This document shows, piece by piece, positions 46,325-56,692 of a stretch of DNA of 64,000 bases (the first letter of the stretch is position 1; each line of letters begins with the position of its first letter). The notes below the pieces were generated by a model. The model made no database searches and had not been told where the DNA came from. It saw only the letters and a list, made by a program, of their open reading frames with translations. Source of the DNA: Heterohyrax brucei (lineage: Eukaryota; Chordata; Mammalia; Hyracoidea; Procaviidae); contig CM053143.1 in NCBI GenBank assembly GCA_028571685.1, positions 136,558,829-136,622,828 on the forward strand, given 5' to 3'. Both the position numbers and the translations under genes were made by a program.

Positions 46325-46772
46325 CGCGTGATTATCCACTGTTATTATCTGATGTCATTATCCTATGCATTGTAAATTCTATCTCTAGGATGATGATTAG
46401 ATGGGATTATCAGCAGTTGTGTTAATGAGATGTGACTCAGTCTACAAGGTTAGATTTTTGTCTTGAACCAATCTCTTTTGCAACATAAAAGAAAGAAGTG
46501 AACAGAGAGACATGGCAACTTCATACCACCAAGAAACAAGAGCCGGGAGAAGAATGCATCCTTTGGGACCAGAGATTTCTGTGTTGAGAAGCTCCTAGAC
46601 TAAGGAAAGATTAATAACAAGAATCTTCCTCAACAACTAAAAGAGAGCTGATGCCCTGAATTTAGACTTCTGTCCTACTGGACTGTGAGGGAATAAACTT
46701 CTGCTTGTTGAAGAGATCCACTTGTGATTTATTTATTTATTTATTTTTACTAACAACACTAGATAACTAAGG
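46325..46772 (+). mobile_element. Solo LTR (family X), 5' end worn
   Basis: 'ttgtgttaatgagatgtgac' (46,416), 'accaccaagaaacaagagcc' (46,526), 'tgccctgaatttagacttct' (46,652) and the end 'actagataactaaggca'. A TTTA run at 46,726-46,746 has expanded inside the 3' part. Confidence 0.75.
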
Positions 46773-47209
46773 CAGAAGGATATACCATGGAAAAAACTAG
46801 GGGAGGAGAAAATGTTAAAATAGTCTGGGCTGAGTTTCAGGTAATATTTGAAAGGGACACTTGTCAAGTGAAAGGCTCTGGGATCTAAAACATGTTCCTG
46901 TTGGGTATGGACTGAATCTCTTAGAGTGCTAATAAAATTGAATTCATTTTGGTTACTTATTTTTTTTTTTTTAAATTATGGTAAAAGAATTCCCAACAAA
47001 ACATTCACCAATTCTACAATTTCTACATATATAATCCAGTAATGCTGATTACATTCATCATGTTATGCAATAATTCTAAACAGCCTTTTCCAAATCGTTT
47101 CACTACTATTAGCACAAATTCAATGCCTCCTAAGCAAAAATTCCTTCTTTCCCCATCCTTCCCACACGTGGTGACTGCTAATAATTTTTGGTTTCTATCT
47201 GTTTATTTC
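46773..47209. other. No recognised feature
   Basis: T-tract at 46,960-46,972. The 46,975-47,170 stretch ('tggtaaaagaattcccaac' onward) may be a very old L1 or LTR relic, but I cannot assign it. Confidence 0.35.
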
Positions 47210-47370
47210 AGAAACCCTGGTGGCGTAGTGGGTTAAGTGCTATGTTTGGTAACCAAGAGGTTGGCAGTTCAAAGCTGCCAGGAACTCCTTGGAAACTCTA
47301 TGGGTCAGTTCTACTTTGACCTCTAAGGTCACTATGAGTCAGAGCCAATTCAACAGCACTGCATTTTTTT
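47210..47370 (+). mobile_element. AfroSINE, type A
   Basis: 'gaaaccctggtggcgtagtg' head; tail 'cagagccaattcaacagcac'. Confidence 0.9.
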
Positions 47371-47504
47371 GCATTATTTGTTTATTTCATGTGAGATCAT
47401 GTGGTATCAGTTCATTCATGTCAGCTATATTTTTAATTTTTTATTTTAATGTTGCACCCTGCCAAGACTGGACAATGTGGTTCTTCAGCTTATGTTTTAG
47501 TTAT

Positions 47505-49005
47505 AGAATAGTGTTGTAGTTAACTGCAAAATGTCTAGAGCTAAGCTCTTTGGTTTCAAATCCCATTTCTACCACTTAATAGCTGTGCGACATTTGGGAA
47601 GATAGTGATTTCCCTGTGACCCTGTTGCTTTGTCTGAAAAATGAGTTAATAAGGGTACCCACTTCACAATGATGTTATATTAAGTGAGTTAATGTTTGTA
47701 AAGTTCATATAAAGCTCATGTAGATGCCCTTCAACAAACAAATGGTTAAACAAACTGTGGCATATTCATACAACGGAATACTACGGAATGATAAGAAACA
47801 ACGATGGCTTAGAGTAATACCTGTCAACAAGGGACCATCTAGAGAAAACTATGCTGAGTGAAATTAACCAGACACAAAAGGACAAATTTTGTACGAAACC
47901 ATTATTACAAAGGCACAACTGACCATTTAAGCACAGTAGAAATCAATATTTGATGGTTACAAGGTGGGGGAGGCAGGGAGGGAGATGGGTTTTTTTCAAA
48001 TTAAATAGTGGTTAGGATTAGGGATGGATATAGGATGTGATGGCGTGCACTAGAAGTGGGGTAGCCGTAACTACTCAACCTCAAAACAAAATTGTCCCCT
48101 CAGTTTAGGTCACCTCTTTGGAAGAAGAGAGAAATAGGGTCTGGGATCTGGGGCCACACTCTCAGGGGACATCCAGACTAATTGGCATACCCAAGGTTTT
48201 TCTGTCTCCCTCTCTAAAGGTATCGTTCCACATACCACCTGGGTGAGTGGTGATTAGGGTCTTAAGAGCTAGCAAGCTGCCATCTAAATAGCACCAAATG
48301 GTCCCAATCCATCTGGACCTGGAGCAAACGGAGGACATCGACGACGGGAGAAAAACATGACTGCACCAGATGGAAGGGTCCATATGAACCATAGTCTACT
48401 TCAGCAAGGGACCAGAAGAACTAGACGGTGCCCAGCCACCACCAATGACAGCCTGGATGGGATACACAAAACGGAGCTCCGGACACAGCGGGTGATAGAG
48501 TGGAGGGCAGAGCTAAAACTCTACAGAAAGACCACACTTAATGGTCCTTCCGAACCAAGAGCCCCTGGGGAGCGTGGCCCCTGGACTCTCTCACCCCAAA
48601 CTGTATCCAGCACTGGGGCCGGCTCCCCAGACAAAGACTGACACGGACCATACAAAACACAGAGTGATACAGAAGGTGAACAAACCTTTAGAAGTGTACA
48701 TGGGTTTTTCTGAAGGACACTTTGCTGGAGCTGAGTTGACTGGGTGAGGAGTGCCAGACCTTTATCAAAAGGTCACAGAAAGTTCTGAATCAAAAGGGAA
48801 GCATGCTGTCACATGGGTGTGGCAGGTAGGGGGTGGGCAGCTAGACTAGAATAGAGGTGAAAGTTCTGGGTGTCATATGGCAACATGATATAGACTGTAA
48901 AATTGTTCTTAATTCACAATAAAAAGAATAAAAATAAAAATAAAGCTCATGTAATGCCTGGCACATTATTAGCACTATATAAACACTGGCTATTATTAGT
49001 ACAAG
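47505..49005 (+). repeat. MIR split by an L1
   Basis: Left part 47,505-47,722: core 'agctgtgcgacatttgggaa' and 'gtgagttaatgtttgtaaag'. Right part 48,954-49,005: 'atgcctggcacattattagc' and 'ctggctattatt'. Joined at the duplication 'ataaagctcatgta' they give a normal MIR order. Confidence 0.85.
47723..48939 (+). mobile_element. L1 3' end, 5'-truncated, perfect target duplication
   Basis: 1,217 bases: the last of ORF2 ('catattcatacaacggaata' at 47,762) and the afrotherian L1 3' UTR to an A-rich tail (48,920-48,939). The 14-mer 'ataaagctcatgta' stands at 47,709-47,722 and 48,940-48,953. Frames inside (48,357-48,747) are untranslated-region noise. Confidence 0.93.
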
Positions 49006-49134
49006 AAAATTTAAGGTCATGAAGCTTTTCTGCCTTGGTTCAGCCAAGATGGTGAAGCCTACTGTCTGAGAAGAATTATCCTTAGCAAAGCAGGTCTTAA
49101 GTTTGGGGAGAGAATGGAAGTTTTAGGCATTTGT

Positions 49135-49678
49135 GGTAGACAGACTTCTAAAAGGGACCCCAATCATTTGTTCCACCTAATATTCATGTCCTTGTATAAT
49201 CTACTCCCTTCGAGTGTGAGCTGGACCGGGTAACTTGGTTGCTATAAATAGAAAATAGCAAAGATGATGGGATGTCCCTTCCACGATTAGGTAGCAAAAA
49301 GTTGTGACTTCTGTCTCGTTAACTCTCTGTCATGCTGGCTTTGATAAAGTATGCTGCCATGTTGAAAAGGTCCACACACGGAAAAGTGAGGGCAGCCTCT
49401 TGCCAATAGCCTGCAAGGAATTGAAACCCTCAAGAAATTTAGGCTTTCAATGTACAACCCATGAGGAACTGAACCCTGCCATCAACTACTGATGAGCTGG
49501 CAACTGATCCTGTCTCACATGAACCTTGATTGCAGACTCACAAAAGACCCTGAAGCAGATATCCTGCCAAGCAGTGCTCAGATCCTTGACCCACAGAAAG
49601 TGAGACAGTAGAGGTGTGTTGTTTTAAACCACCATGCTTTGGAGTGATTAGTTAGACGGCAATAGACGACTAACACTG
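49135..49678 (+). mobile_element. MLT1-like MaLR solo LTR
   Basis: It has the typical order: 'agacttctaaaagggacccc' (49,141), 'atgctgccatgttgaaaagg' (49,350), 'catgaggaactgaaccctgc' (49,460), 'cttgacccacagaaagtgag' (49,585), 'tgttgttttaaaccaccatg' (49,617), and the end 'aatagacgactaacac'. Confidence 0.75.
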
Positions 49679-49803
49679 CAGTTTAACAAAGTAGGAGTTT
49701 GGGAAGTGAGTTAAGGAAGGAGGTCCAGCTCTAGGTCATTAGGGTAAAATGGCAGTAGGTTTGTGGATGAAAAACCATGATTAAATCCTCGGAACTCACA
49801 GGA

Positions 49804-50130
49804 GCGTGGTAGTTCCCTGGTAGAATTCTCACCTGGCCTGCAGGAGGTGGGGTTTGATTCCTGGCCAATGCACCTCACCTGTAGCCACCACCTGTCTAGT
49901 GGTAGAGGCTTGCCTGTTGCTGTAGAGCGAGACAGCTATCAGCACTAGGACTAGGAATAAAGATAGGGTGATCCACTTCCCAGCACCAGCCAATGAAATC
50001 CCCCATTGATCTCAACAATCCAATCCACAGCCGATCACGAGGAAGGCGCAGGACCGGTCACAGTTTCATTGTGTTGGGCCTGGGGTCACCATGAATCAAA
50101 CGGGCTTTAAAGCAGTTAACAACAGCAATT
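49804..50130 (+). mobile_element. tRNA-Gly-headed, RTE-derived SINE (best copy)
   Basis: 49,804-49,872 closely follows a tRNA-Gly gene, with 'ctggtagaattctcacc' and the closing 'ctggccaatgca'; the pol III B box reads 'ggtttgattcc' at 49,851-49,861, one base from consensus. A linker with 'agccaccacctgtctagtgg' leads to a decayed RTE 5' end (49,908 onward), then the RTE 3' tail ('ggaaggcgcaggaccggtca' at 50,041) and 'aacaacagcaa'. The head is a SINE promoter, not a tRNA gene: the anticodon stem does not pair. Confidence 0.8.
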
Positions 50131-50139
50131 GCCCTCTGA

Positions 50140-50325
50140 ATTACCTTTATTGCAGCTTTTTTTCACACTTTGTTTACCTTCAGTTTTTCCATGTCAGCTT
50201 TTACTACTTGCCTGTTAGCTCCTTGAAGAAAGAAAGCTCTTGAGAGGTTTCTCATTAATTCTAGTACTTGGCCTTCAGAAGGCACCTAGTGAATGTTTGC
50301 TGAATGAGTAAGTAAATGAGTGAAA
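50140..50325 (+). repeat. L2 (LINE-2) 3' end
   Basis: 'cctgttagctccttgaagaa' (50,211), 'gcacctagtgaatgtttgct' (50,282) and 'gaatgagtaagtaaatgag' form the classic L2 ending. Confidence 0.8.
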
Positions 50326-51296
50326 AAAACAAATAGGCTGGCCTATGCAGGGCTGAGTCTACAGCTGTGGAGCCAAATGGGCTAAGCCATGGTAAGGCCT
50401 AGAAAAGAGAATGGGAAATGGTGCTATTCTGCACTTTCAGGGCCTAGAGCTTGGACAGGGGCTCATTGTTTTATACAGATACAGATGCCACAAGCCTTCT
50501 AAAGTAAGGAAGCCAGTCCCTAAGTTAAAAATCCCTTGCATTTAAAACCATGTTCTGGAGCCTATAAAATACAGTATGAAAATACCATTTCTCAACCTGT
50601 TGTAGCATGTTTTCTTTCCAGCACTAGAAAGCATCTAGTTCCTCAGCTGAGAACCAAATGAATTTGTGGGCTTGGTTTCAGGGACCTTGTTGAAAGAAAA
50701 ATGCTCATCCTATTCAGCATGTAGGTTTAAGATGGCCCTTACTGTGACTGAGAGAAGAAAATAGACTTAATGTGGGACTAGCTGACATTCACTGACCATC
50801 TCACTCCCGCTCAGGGCTGTATATCCTTGATAATCCTCCTTTCTCCCCTACCCCAACCACCCAAATCCCAAGCGTATTTATTTCTTGACTTCAAAGTGCT
50901 CAACCCACTCATGCCTGGCCCCACACTACCCATCCAGTCCAATGTCCTGCTTCTCCCCAGAGTGCCTTTTCCAGGGGGAAAAGATACATGCTGGTTTTGT
51001 GAGCTGATATCAAATTGTAAAGTGAAATGTAAAGAGACTAGACCACGATGAATGAGTAGTTACGCACAGCAAGACATGCTGACTTTTGTTGTGTCTATTT
51101 CAGTGAGAAACTTCTACCTAGAGATTAAGATAAATTGTCAGTCCTTGGTTTGTCTGTTGATTCTCTTATACCTACTCTAAAGCGTGGTCCATTTCTACAG
51201 GGAAGTACTCACCTTCACGTGGTATGGCAGAAATTCTCCCAGTCTTTGTTGCTTTTTTTGCCAGGGTATTTGATTTAGCAACAGTAATCAAAGCTC
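50326..51296. other. No recognised feature
   Basis: A proline-rich 74-codon frame at 50,827-51,051 shows no known domain. Single-copy-looking DNA. Confidence 0.4.
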
Positions 51297-51466
51297 AGAA
51301 ACCCTGTTCGTTTTAATGGTTAACAGCTGCTGCTGACCAAAAGCTTGGCAGTTTCAAGCCACCAGGTGCTCCTTGGAAACCCTATTGGGCAGTTCTACTC
51401 TGTCACACGGGGTCACTACAAATCACAACCAGTTCAACAGCAGTGGGTTGGTTTTTTGGTTTTTTC
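51297..51466 (+). mobile_element. AfroSINE, type A
   Basis: 'cagaaaccctgttcgtttta' head, 'gggcagttctactctgtcac' middle, 'agttcaacagcagtgggttg' tail. Confidence 0.9.
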
Positions 51467-52807
51467 GTTTGTTCAGCTGAAGCTAGTATATTTCACAGTA
51501 ACAAATAAGCCCTGACATACTAGTGCCTTAATACAACCAAGTTTGCTCCTCACCTACACAGGTCTGATGTGGGTTGACCTACTTTGTGAGATAGTATCCT
51601 TCACGCAGACTCAAAGATACTATGACTACAACCTAATGGCAAGAGAGGCTGTGCAAGGTAGCAGCACTGTCACAAACAATTTGGTGCTCCACATCACAGA
51701 CCCTCAGCTCAGCTACATTCCCAGTGGAAACTTGTACCAATCCAGACACTACTTTCACCGACAGGATCTCTCCTCCACTTGAGTTAGCCTGTCCTTCTGT
51801 CCCAGGGCATTCTACAACACCCTACAGTCTTGATCAGCCCATAGGTAAGCACACGTAGACATGCAGGAGAGTTACGTTCCTCCCAACAACTTTCAACCAC
51901 TGGATGATGAAACTAGTGGATAAATTCTCCAGCCTTTTAGGTGGAGTTCTTACAGGCATTTTTGTCGCTTTCACACTTCTCTGCATTACACACCTTCCTC
52001 CCTCACGTCTGCTTCCTGTAATCCTCATTGAATCAACTACCTATACTACATACTTTTCTCAGACTCTGCTGCTGAGTAAACTCATAGTAAGAGATCACCG
52101 AAAGTCTTTGGAGCACTAATTGCACTCAGACAGCAGACTGCAGAGTCTTGTTACCTTAAGGAAAGGCTTGGAGATGGGAGAGCCTGCTGCAGAATTACAA
52201 GTCCTCAAGTGGTTTGCAGAGCTCTTGGGAGAGGCAACAGCACCAGAATGTATCTTTGTTTTGCCTCCTTCCTTTGTGGACACACCTTGGATTTTACTCC
52301 AAGGTTGTTTCCAATTCCTATTTGTTATTTTACTGGTTTATGTTGCAGCATACTTTTGCCAAGAGGGCTGGGCTTCATTTGTTTTGTAAAGGGCAATGGC
52401 ATGTTATAATTTTGTTTCTTTTCTAGTTTGATAATGTGATTGTGTGGCTTTGAATTTTACACAAGATTATACCATCACTTCATTCTCAATCTGTGGCAAA
52501 TGTGGTTGACACATATACTTATTACCAGGGCAATATACAACCTTGATGCTGCATGCATCAAAGATAATTCAGATCACATAAGTATCTGATGCGTAAATTT
52601 AGATCTGACCAAGTTGGTAATGGTTACATAAGATTTATTTCTCGGTAGGGGCTTCAGGATTTCTCTAATAAAAAGTAATACTTATAAATCCACAGAGATA
52701 GAAAGTACACTAGCAGTTATCAGGGAATGAAGGAGCAGGGAACTGGGCATGGAGTTTCTTATTAGGGTATGGAAATATTATTAAATTAGACAGTAGTGAT
52801 GGTTTTA
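51467..52807. other. No recognised feature
   Basis: The longest apparently repeat-free stretch in this part of the window. Frames at 51,543-51,782 and 52,120-52,389 lack recognisable domains; three frames overlap at 52,120-52,426, which argues for chance. Confidence 0.4.
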
Positions 52808-52956
52808 AGGAGCCCTGGTGGTGCAGTTGTTAAACTGCTAACCAAAAGACCAAGAGTTCACATCTACCAGCTACACCTTGGAAGCCCAATGGGGCAGTTC
52901 TACTCTGTCCTATAGGGTTGTTATGCATCAGAATTGACTTCAAGGCAAAGGATTTT
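52808..52956 (+). mobile_element. AfroSINE, type A
   Basis: 'aggagccctggtggtgcagt' head; tail 'gaattgacttcaaggcaaag'. Confidence 0.9.
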
Positions 52957-53064
52957 AATGATTGTAAAGCACTATGGATATACTATAGCCCATTGAAATG
53001 AACACTTTAAAATGGTGAAGTTTTGCTCTGCAAATTGAATCTCTATAATACTTTTTTAAAAAGT

Positions 53065-53310
53065 GAATGCCTGTCAACGTGTACTTAGCATGTATTCAGT
53101 CCCTGTGCTAGACTCCAGTATCCATTGTCACTAATCTTCACAGTGCCCTGGCAGGGTGGCTGTCCTGCTCTCTCCTCACAGACAGGGAAGCCTCAAGTTC
53201 AGGAAGCCTCCATGACATCAAGGGCCTAAGTCACACAGTAAGTGTATTAACGAAGTGAAGACTTGAATACAGAGCCAGTTGGCTCCAGAGTTCTTGTTCT
53301 TTCTTCTATA
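53065..53310 (-). repeat. MIR
   Basis: Antisense MIR order: 'cactaatcttcacagtgccc' (53,130), 'aagggcctaagtcacacagt' (53,220), 'gaatacagagccagttggct' (53,266). Confidence 0.72.
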
Positions 53311-53354
53311 TGTCTTACTGGTATATCTCCAGGAAGAAGGTAAAGGGGTGTTCA

Positions 53355-53560
53355 GCAAATGAATCATAAAATCAGAGAGTCAGAATTGGAAGGAAACTCA
53401 GAGGTCACCTAGTTCACCCTTATAGACGTTAACAGTGAATCCTTCCTGCAGAGGTGCAGTTAGGCTCAAGGACCAGGCAAAGGAGTCTGGGGGGGAAGAG
53501 TGGCAGAGTTGAAGCCGGGCTGGGTCCATGTCTTACACGTGGGTGGTAAAGGAGGGGAGT
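53355..53560 (-). repeat. Possible L3/CR1-like relic
   Basis: 'tcagaattggaaggaaactc' followed by 'agaggtcacctagttcaccc' is typical of an old mammalian CR1-type LINE end. Only this phrase supports the call. Confidence 0.4.
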
Positions 53561-53617
53561 CTGCTTCCCCTGTATTTTCCACAGTATTAGTTTGTGTGTG
53601 TAAGCATATGTATATAA

Positions 53618-54060
53618 GGTCTGACAATTAAGTTCATGAACTCATCCTAGAAAAAGTGCTGAATATCACTACAGTCACCTTCAAAGTTCTCCCCTTGGGA
53701 AGCTATGCCCCAATGCCAGCACCTAGTCTACCCTTCAAAGCTATTTTGGTACTCTGTCTCTTTTTCTGGAATGGTCATCAGAGCTGTTGTTACCTTAGCC
53801 TTGATGACCTGAATGTCATCAAAATGTCTTCCTTTCAATATTTCCTTTATCTTTGGGTAAAGAAAAAAGTCACTGGGGGCCAGATCAGGTGAGTAGGAGT
53901 GTGTTCCAATACAGTTATTTGTTTACTGGCTAAAAACTCCCTCACAGGCAGAGCCATGTGAGTTAGCTGACTGTCGTGATGCAAGAGCCATGAGCTGTCA
54001 GTGAACAGTTCAGGTCGTTCTCGTCTAACTCTTTCACTCAGCCTTTGCAGCACTTGGTTT
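53618..54060 (-). mobile_element. Mariner-type DNA transposon, 3' part
   Basis: It begins at the terminal sequence 'ggtctgacaattaagttcat' and runs antisense through the transposase 3' region. Two related copies lie at 37,325 and 59,452. The 5' part is missing; a TG/TATG microsatellite adjoins at 54,061. Confidence 0.82.
53847..54053 (-). pseudogene. Mariner transposase remnant
   Basis: Minus-strand translation gives 'HHDSQLTHMALPVREFLASK' followed by 'QITVLEH', which fits the second catalytic Asp region of mariner transposases. After a one-base frame change the third region reads 'YSPDLAPSDFFL', the D34D hallmark. The enzyme cuts and pastes the transposon; this copy is frameshifted and lacks its N-terminal DNA-binding part. 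Confidence 0.8.
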
Positions 54061-54132
54061 CATGTGTATGGGTATGTGTATATGTATGTGTATGTGTATG
54101 TGTATGTGTGTGTGTGTGTGTATGTGTATAAT
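54061..54132. repeat. (TG/TATG)n microsatellite
   Basis: An interrupted repeat of 'tatgtg' and 'tg' units ending 'gtatgtgtata'. Confidence 0.92.
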
Positions 54133-55384
54133 GTGCCACTAATTTGATGTTAACCTAGTGCAGTATACAAATCTCAGAATATTGAAGAAAATTTTGAAAA
54201 TGGATAATTCTGGAGGGGCTAAGCATTCTAAATGGAAACTATTTTAAAGTTACCATGGTTAAAATAGTACATAATAACACTGGAAGAAAAAGGCAACACC
54301 ATGGACCCATGTAGGACATAGTCTCACTCATTCTCTTCGTGTAGTCTCCTACCCTTCTGCCGACTTCCTTAGCTGCTTCTGTACACAGATCTGTTTGTTC
54401 AATCTTATGGAAATCGGAAGTTGCCGACTCCTCTGCTTTCTCTTCATCTCTTGTCTTCACATCCAGCCCAAACCAGCACAGCCTCATTGTTTCAGCCGCT
54501 CAGCAAATTCCTGACCCACACATTCAGCTACCTTGCCCCATTTGCCTTCTGTTACACCCTGTGGTAAATAAATAAACACATAAACACGATCTAACAACTG
54601 GAGAGGGCAACAAAGAGGACTTCCAGGATGCTGGGTACACAGGCTCCTTGTGAGCTCATAAAGTGATACATTTATGACGCACACACACTTCTGTACAGAT
54701 GTTATACTTCGATAAAAAAAAATAAACTATGAAGACAGTAAGTAACTACAACAATCTTCTTTATCTGAACCCACACCTGTGCTGCTCAGTGCTGCCAGAG
54801 CAAACCTGTAAGCTCGCTGACGGGTGGCTGCGTGCCTACCTTCTGGGCCCTTCTGTTGCCCAGTTGTCCTTCCCTTCCACATTTCTCTAGGAAGGGCTTT
54901 TTCTTGCTCCTCATGGGGCTACTGCAAACATTGTCTTCTCTTCTCCACACTCATTTTGCTAGGGCACTTCCTTCTTCATTCTCACCCAGTGACCTGGCCT
55001 CCAATGTGGCAGTGAAAAAGATGCCCTCAGTAGGGGACTCTGATATCTGGCCATCCCTCCTGTACACACGTCCCACTTTCTTCTTCCTTCTGGTTAAAAT
55101 GGAAGTGTTTGGTCTCTTCCTGTCAAGATTCACCTTGTGCTCTGGGGCCCATCTCTTCCGGATTCCAAAAAGATCTTAACTCTACTGCAATCTCAAGCTT
55201 ATTAATAAATTTGTGCTTCCCGTTGTTAAACAGAAAAATTTCACCAATCCCTTTTCACTTAATACATTCCCTAAAGATTCTCAACATTTTCTCTAGCAAG
55301 ATGTGTTCTTGTGCTCTTTGGAGAAACCCTGTAAACTCTCTGTGTCCCCACCAGCTAAGGGTTTGTTGAGCACCACTTTGGGCA
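54133..55384. other. No recognised feature
   Basis: Two adjoining minus-strand frames (54,239-54,487 and 54,484-54,684) and a plus frame of 115 codons (54,832-55,179) stand out by length only; none shows a known domain. A pyrimidine-rich stretch lies at 54,830-54,990. Confidence 0.35.
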
Positions 55385-55904
55385 TGTTACAGATTGAATT
55401 GTGTCCTCCCCAAAATCTGAGTGGCAATCTGGTTGGGCCATGATTCCCAAAACTGTGTGATTACCCTCCATTTTGTGATTTTCCTATGCTGCAAATCCTA
55501 ATCTATGCCTGTGGTTAATAGACTGGATTATGTTAGAGAGATGAGGATTAGTAACACCCTTACTAAGGGAGTTTCTCTGGGTGTGGTCACACCACATTTT
55601 ATCCTTTCAGAGATATTGGAAGCAAGCAGAGAGTTGGGGACCTCATACCATCAAGAAAGCAGCACTGTGAGCAAAGAGCATCCTTCAGACCTGAGATTGC
55701 TGCCCTGAGATGCTCCCAGACCACAGGAAGACTAATGCAATACCAGGACCTTCCTTCAGAGTCCACAGAGACAGTGTGCTCCCCTGGAACTGGTCCCCTG
55801 AGTCCAAACTTCTAGCCTACTGGACCGTGTGTGAATAAACTTTTCTTTGGTAAAGTTATCTACTTGTGATATTTCTGTTAGACCAATATCAGATGACTAA
55901 GACA
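55385..55904 (+). mobile_element. Solo LTR (family X), complete
   Basis: It runs from 'tgttacagattgaattgtgt' to 'cagatgactaagaca'. 'catcaagaaagcagcactgt' (55,649) and 'gtgtgaataaacttttcttt' (55,829) are shared with the copy at 43,927. Flanks 'gggca' and 'ggtaa' are only a partial match. Confidence 0.83.
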
Positions 55905-56287
55905 GGTAATTTCTCCCATGGAAACATTAGATTTATGGGGTGTATTGTTTTCAGACTGTGATGGGGTAAGATAACAAGCCCTTGTGCTGCCACTTCCTGT
56001 CACCTGTTTCCTGCCTGCTCTTCAGGAGACCGAGCATTTTGCTTTGTTGTGTCAGGGAAAAAGATCACTCAGCAGAATACAGATAACAAAGCAGGAAAAC
56101 TATTGGCTTTAGAGTTTCAAAATCACAGTCTTCAGGGCAAAATCAAAGAATTAGGAAGACTATCAAAGAATTAGACTTCCTGCTCCAGGCTAGATAAAGA
56201 TTCTGTGGCCTGAGGAGTGACTAAAGAGTTAGAGGGGAAAGGCAAAAACCCAGATCGAATGCTTTGCCAGTGATTTGATTCTGACTT
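55905..56287. other. No recognised feature
   Basis: Contains a small direct repeat, 'tcaaagaattag' at 56,143 and 56,163. Nothing else was seen. Confidence 0.4.
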
Positions 56288-56460
56288 AGGAAACCCTGTG
56301 GGGCATCTCTATTCTGTCATATAGGGTTGCTATGAGGTGGAAGCTACTCAACAGCATAAACAACAGCCTTGGCTATAAAAATGGCAGTTCCTGTTCATCA
56401 AATGCTACTGCAGAAGAAAGGCCTGGCAATCTACTTCTGAAAAATCAGCCACTGAAAATA
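56288..56460 (+). mobile_element. AfroSINE fragments (type A 3' half, type B middle)
   Basis: 56,288-56,370 has 'ggaaaccctgtggggcatct' and the tail 'gctactcaacagcataaac'. 56,395-56,460 has 'gaaaggcctggcaatctact' and 'atcagccactgaaa'. Confidence 0.72.
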
Positions 56461-56692
56461 CAGATAGTGTCTGACTTACAGTAGGGCTCCATTCTGACAA
56501 CCCTGTTATGAATTGGTTCTTATGTAAGTTGAATCTCTTCTCTCTGCCTTTTTTTTGTAATTTTTGGTATTATCGCCTTTCATTATCAGTATCTTCATAA
56601 ATCCAATCTTTGTTTTTCTTTGTGAGTGAACATCTAAGAATTTTGCTATGATATTTTATGTAGTACACATTATACAGTAAGATATGTGGTTG
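56461..56692. other. No recognised feature
   Basis: AT-rich; unassigned. Confidence 0.4.

Noticed and set aside
48357-48747. Two overlapping plus frames as genes
   Set aside because: They are in the 3' UTR of the L1 at 47,723-48,939.
47723-48939. L1 continuing from the SINE and MIR region at the left
   Set aside because: The perfect 14-mer on both sides and the MIR resuming at 48,954 fix the left edge at 47,723.
49804-49872. Functional tRNA-Gly gene
   Set aside because: The B box is one base off consensus and the anticodon stem does not pair properly; the sequence runs straight into RTE-derived DNA, so it is a SINE head.
54239-54684. Two adjoining minus-strand frames as a processed pseudogene or exon
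   Set aside because: The translations (with stretches such as 'KWGKVAECVGQEFAERLKQ') look slightly gene-like, and one frame ends where the next begins. I recognise no protein family and see no poly-A tail or splice sites. A protein search would decide.
54832-55179. 115-codon plus-strand frame as a membrane protein
   Set aside because: The hydrophobic look comes from a pyrimidine-rich stretch; competing frames overlap on both strands and there is no recognisable domain.
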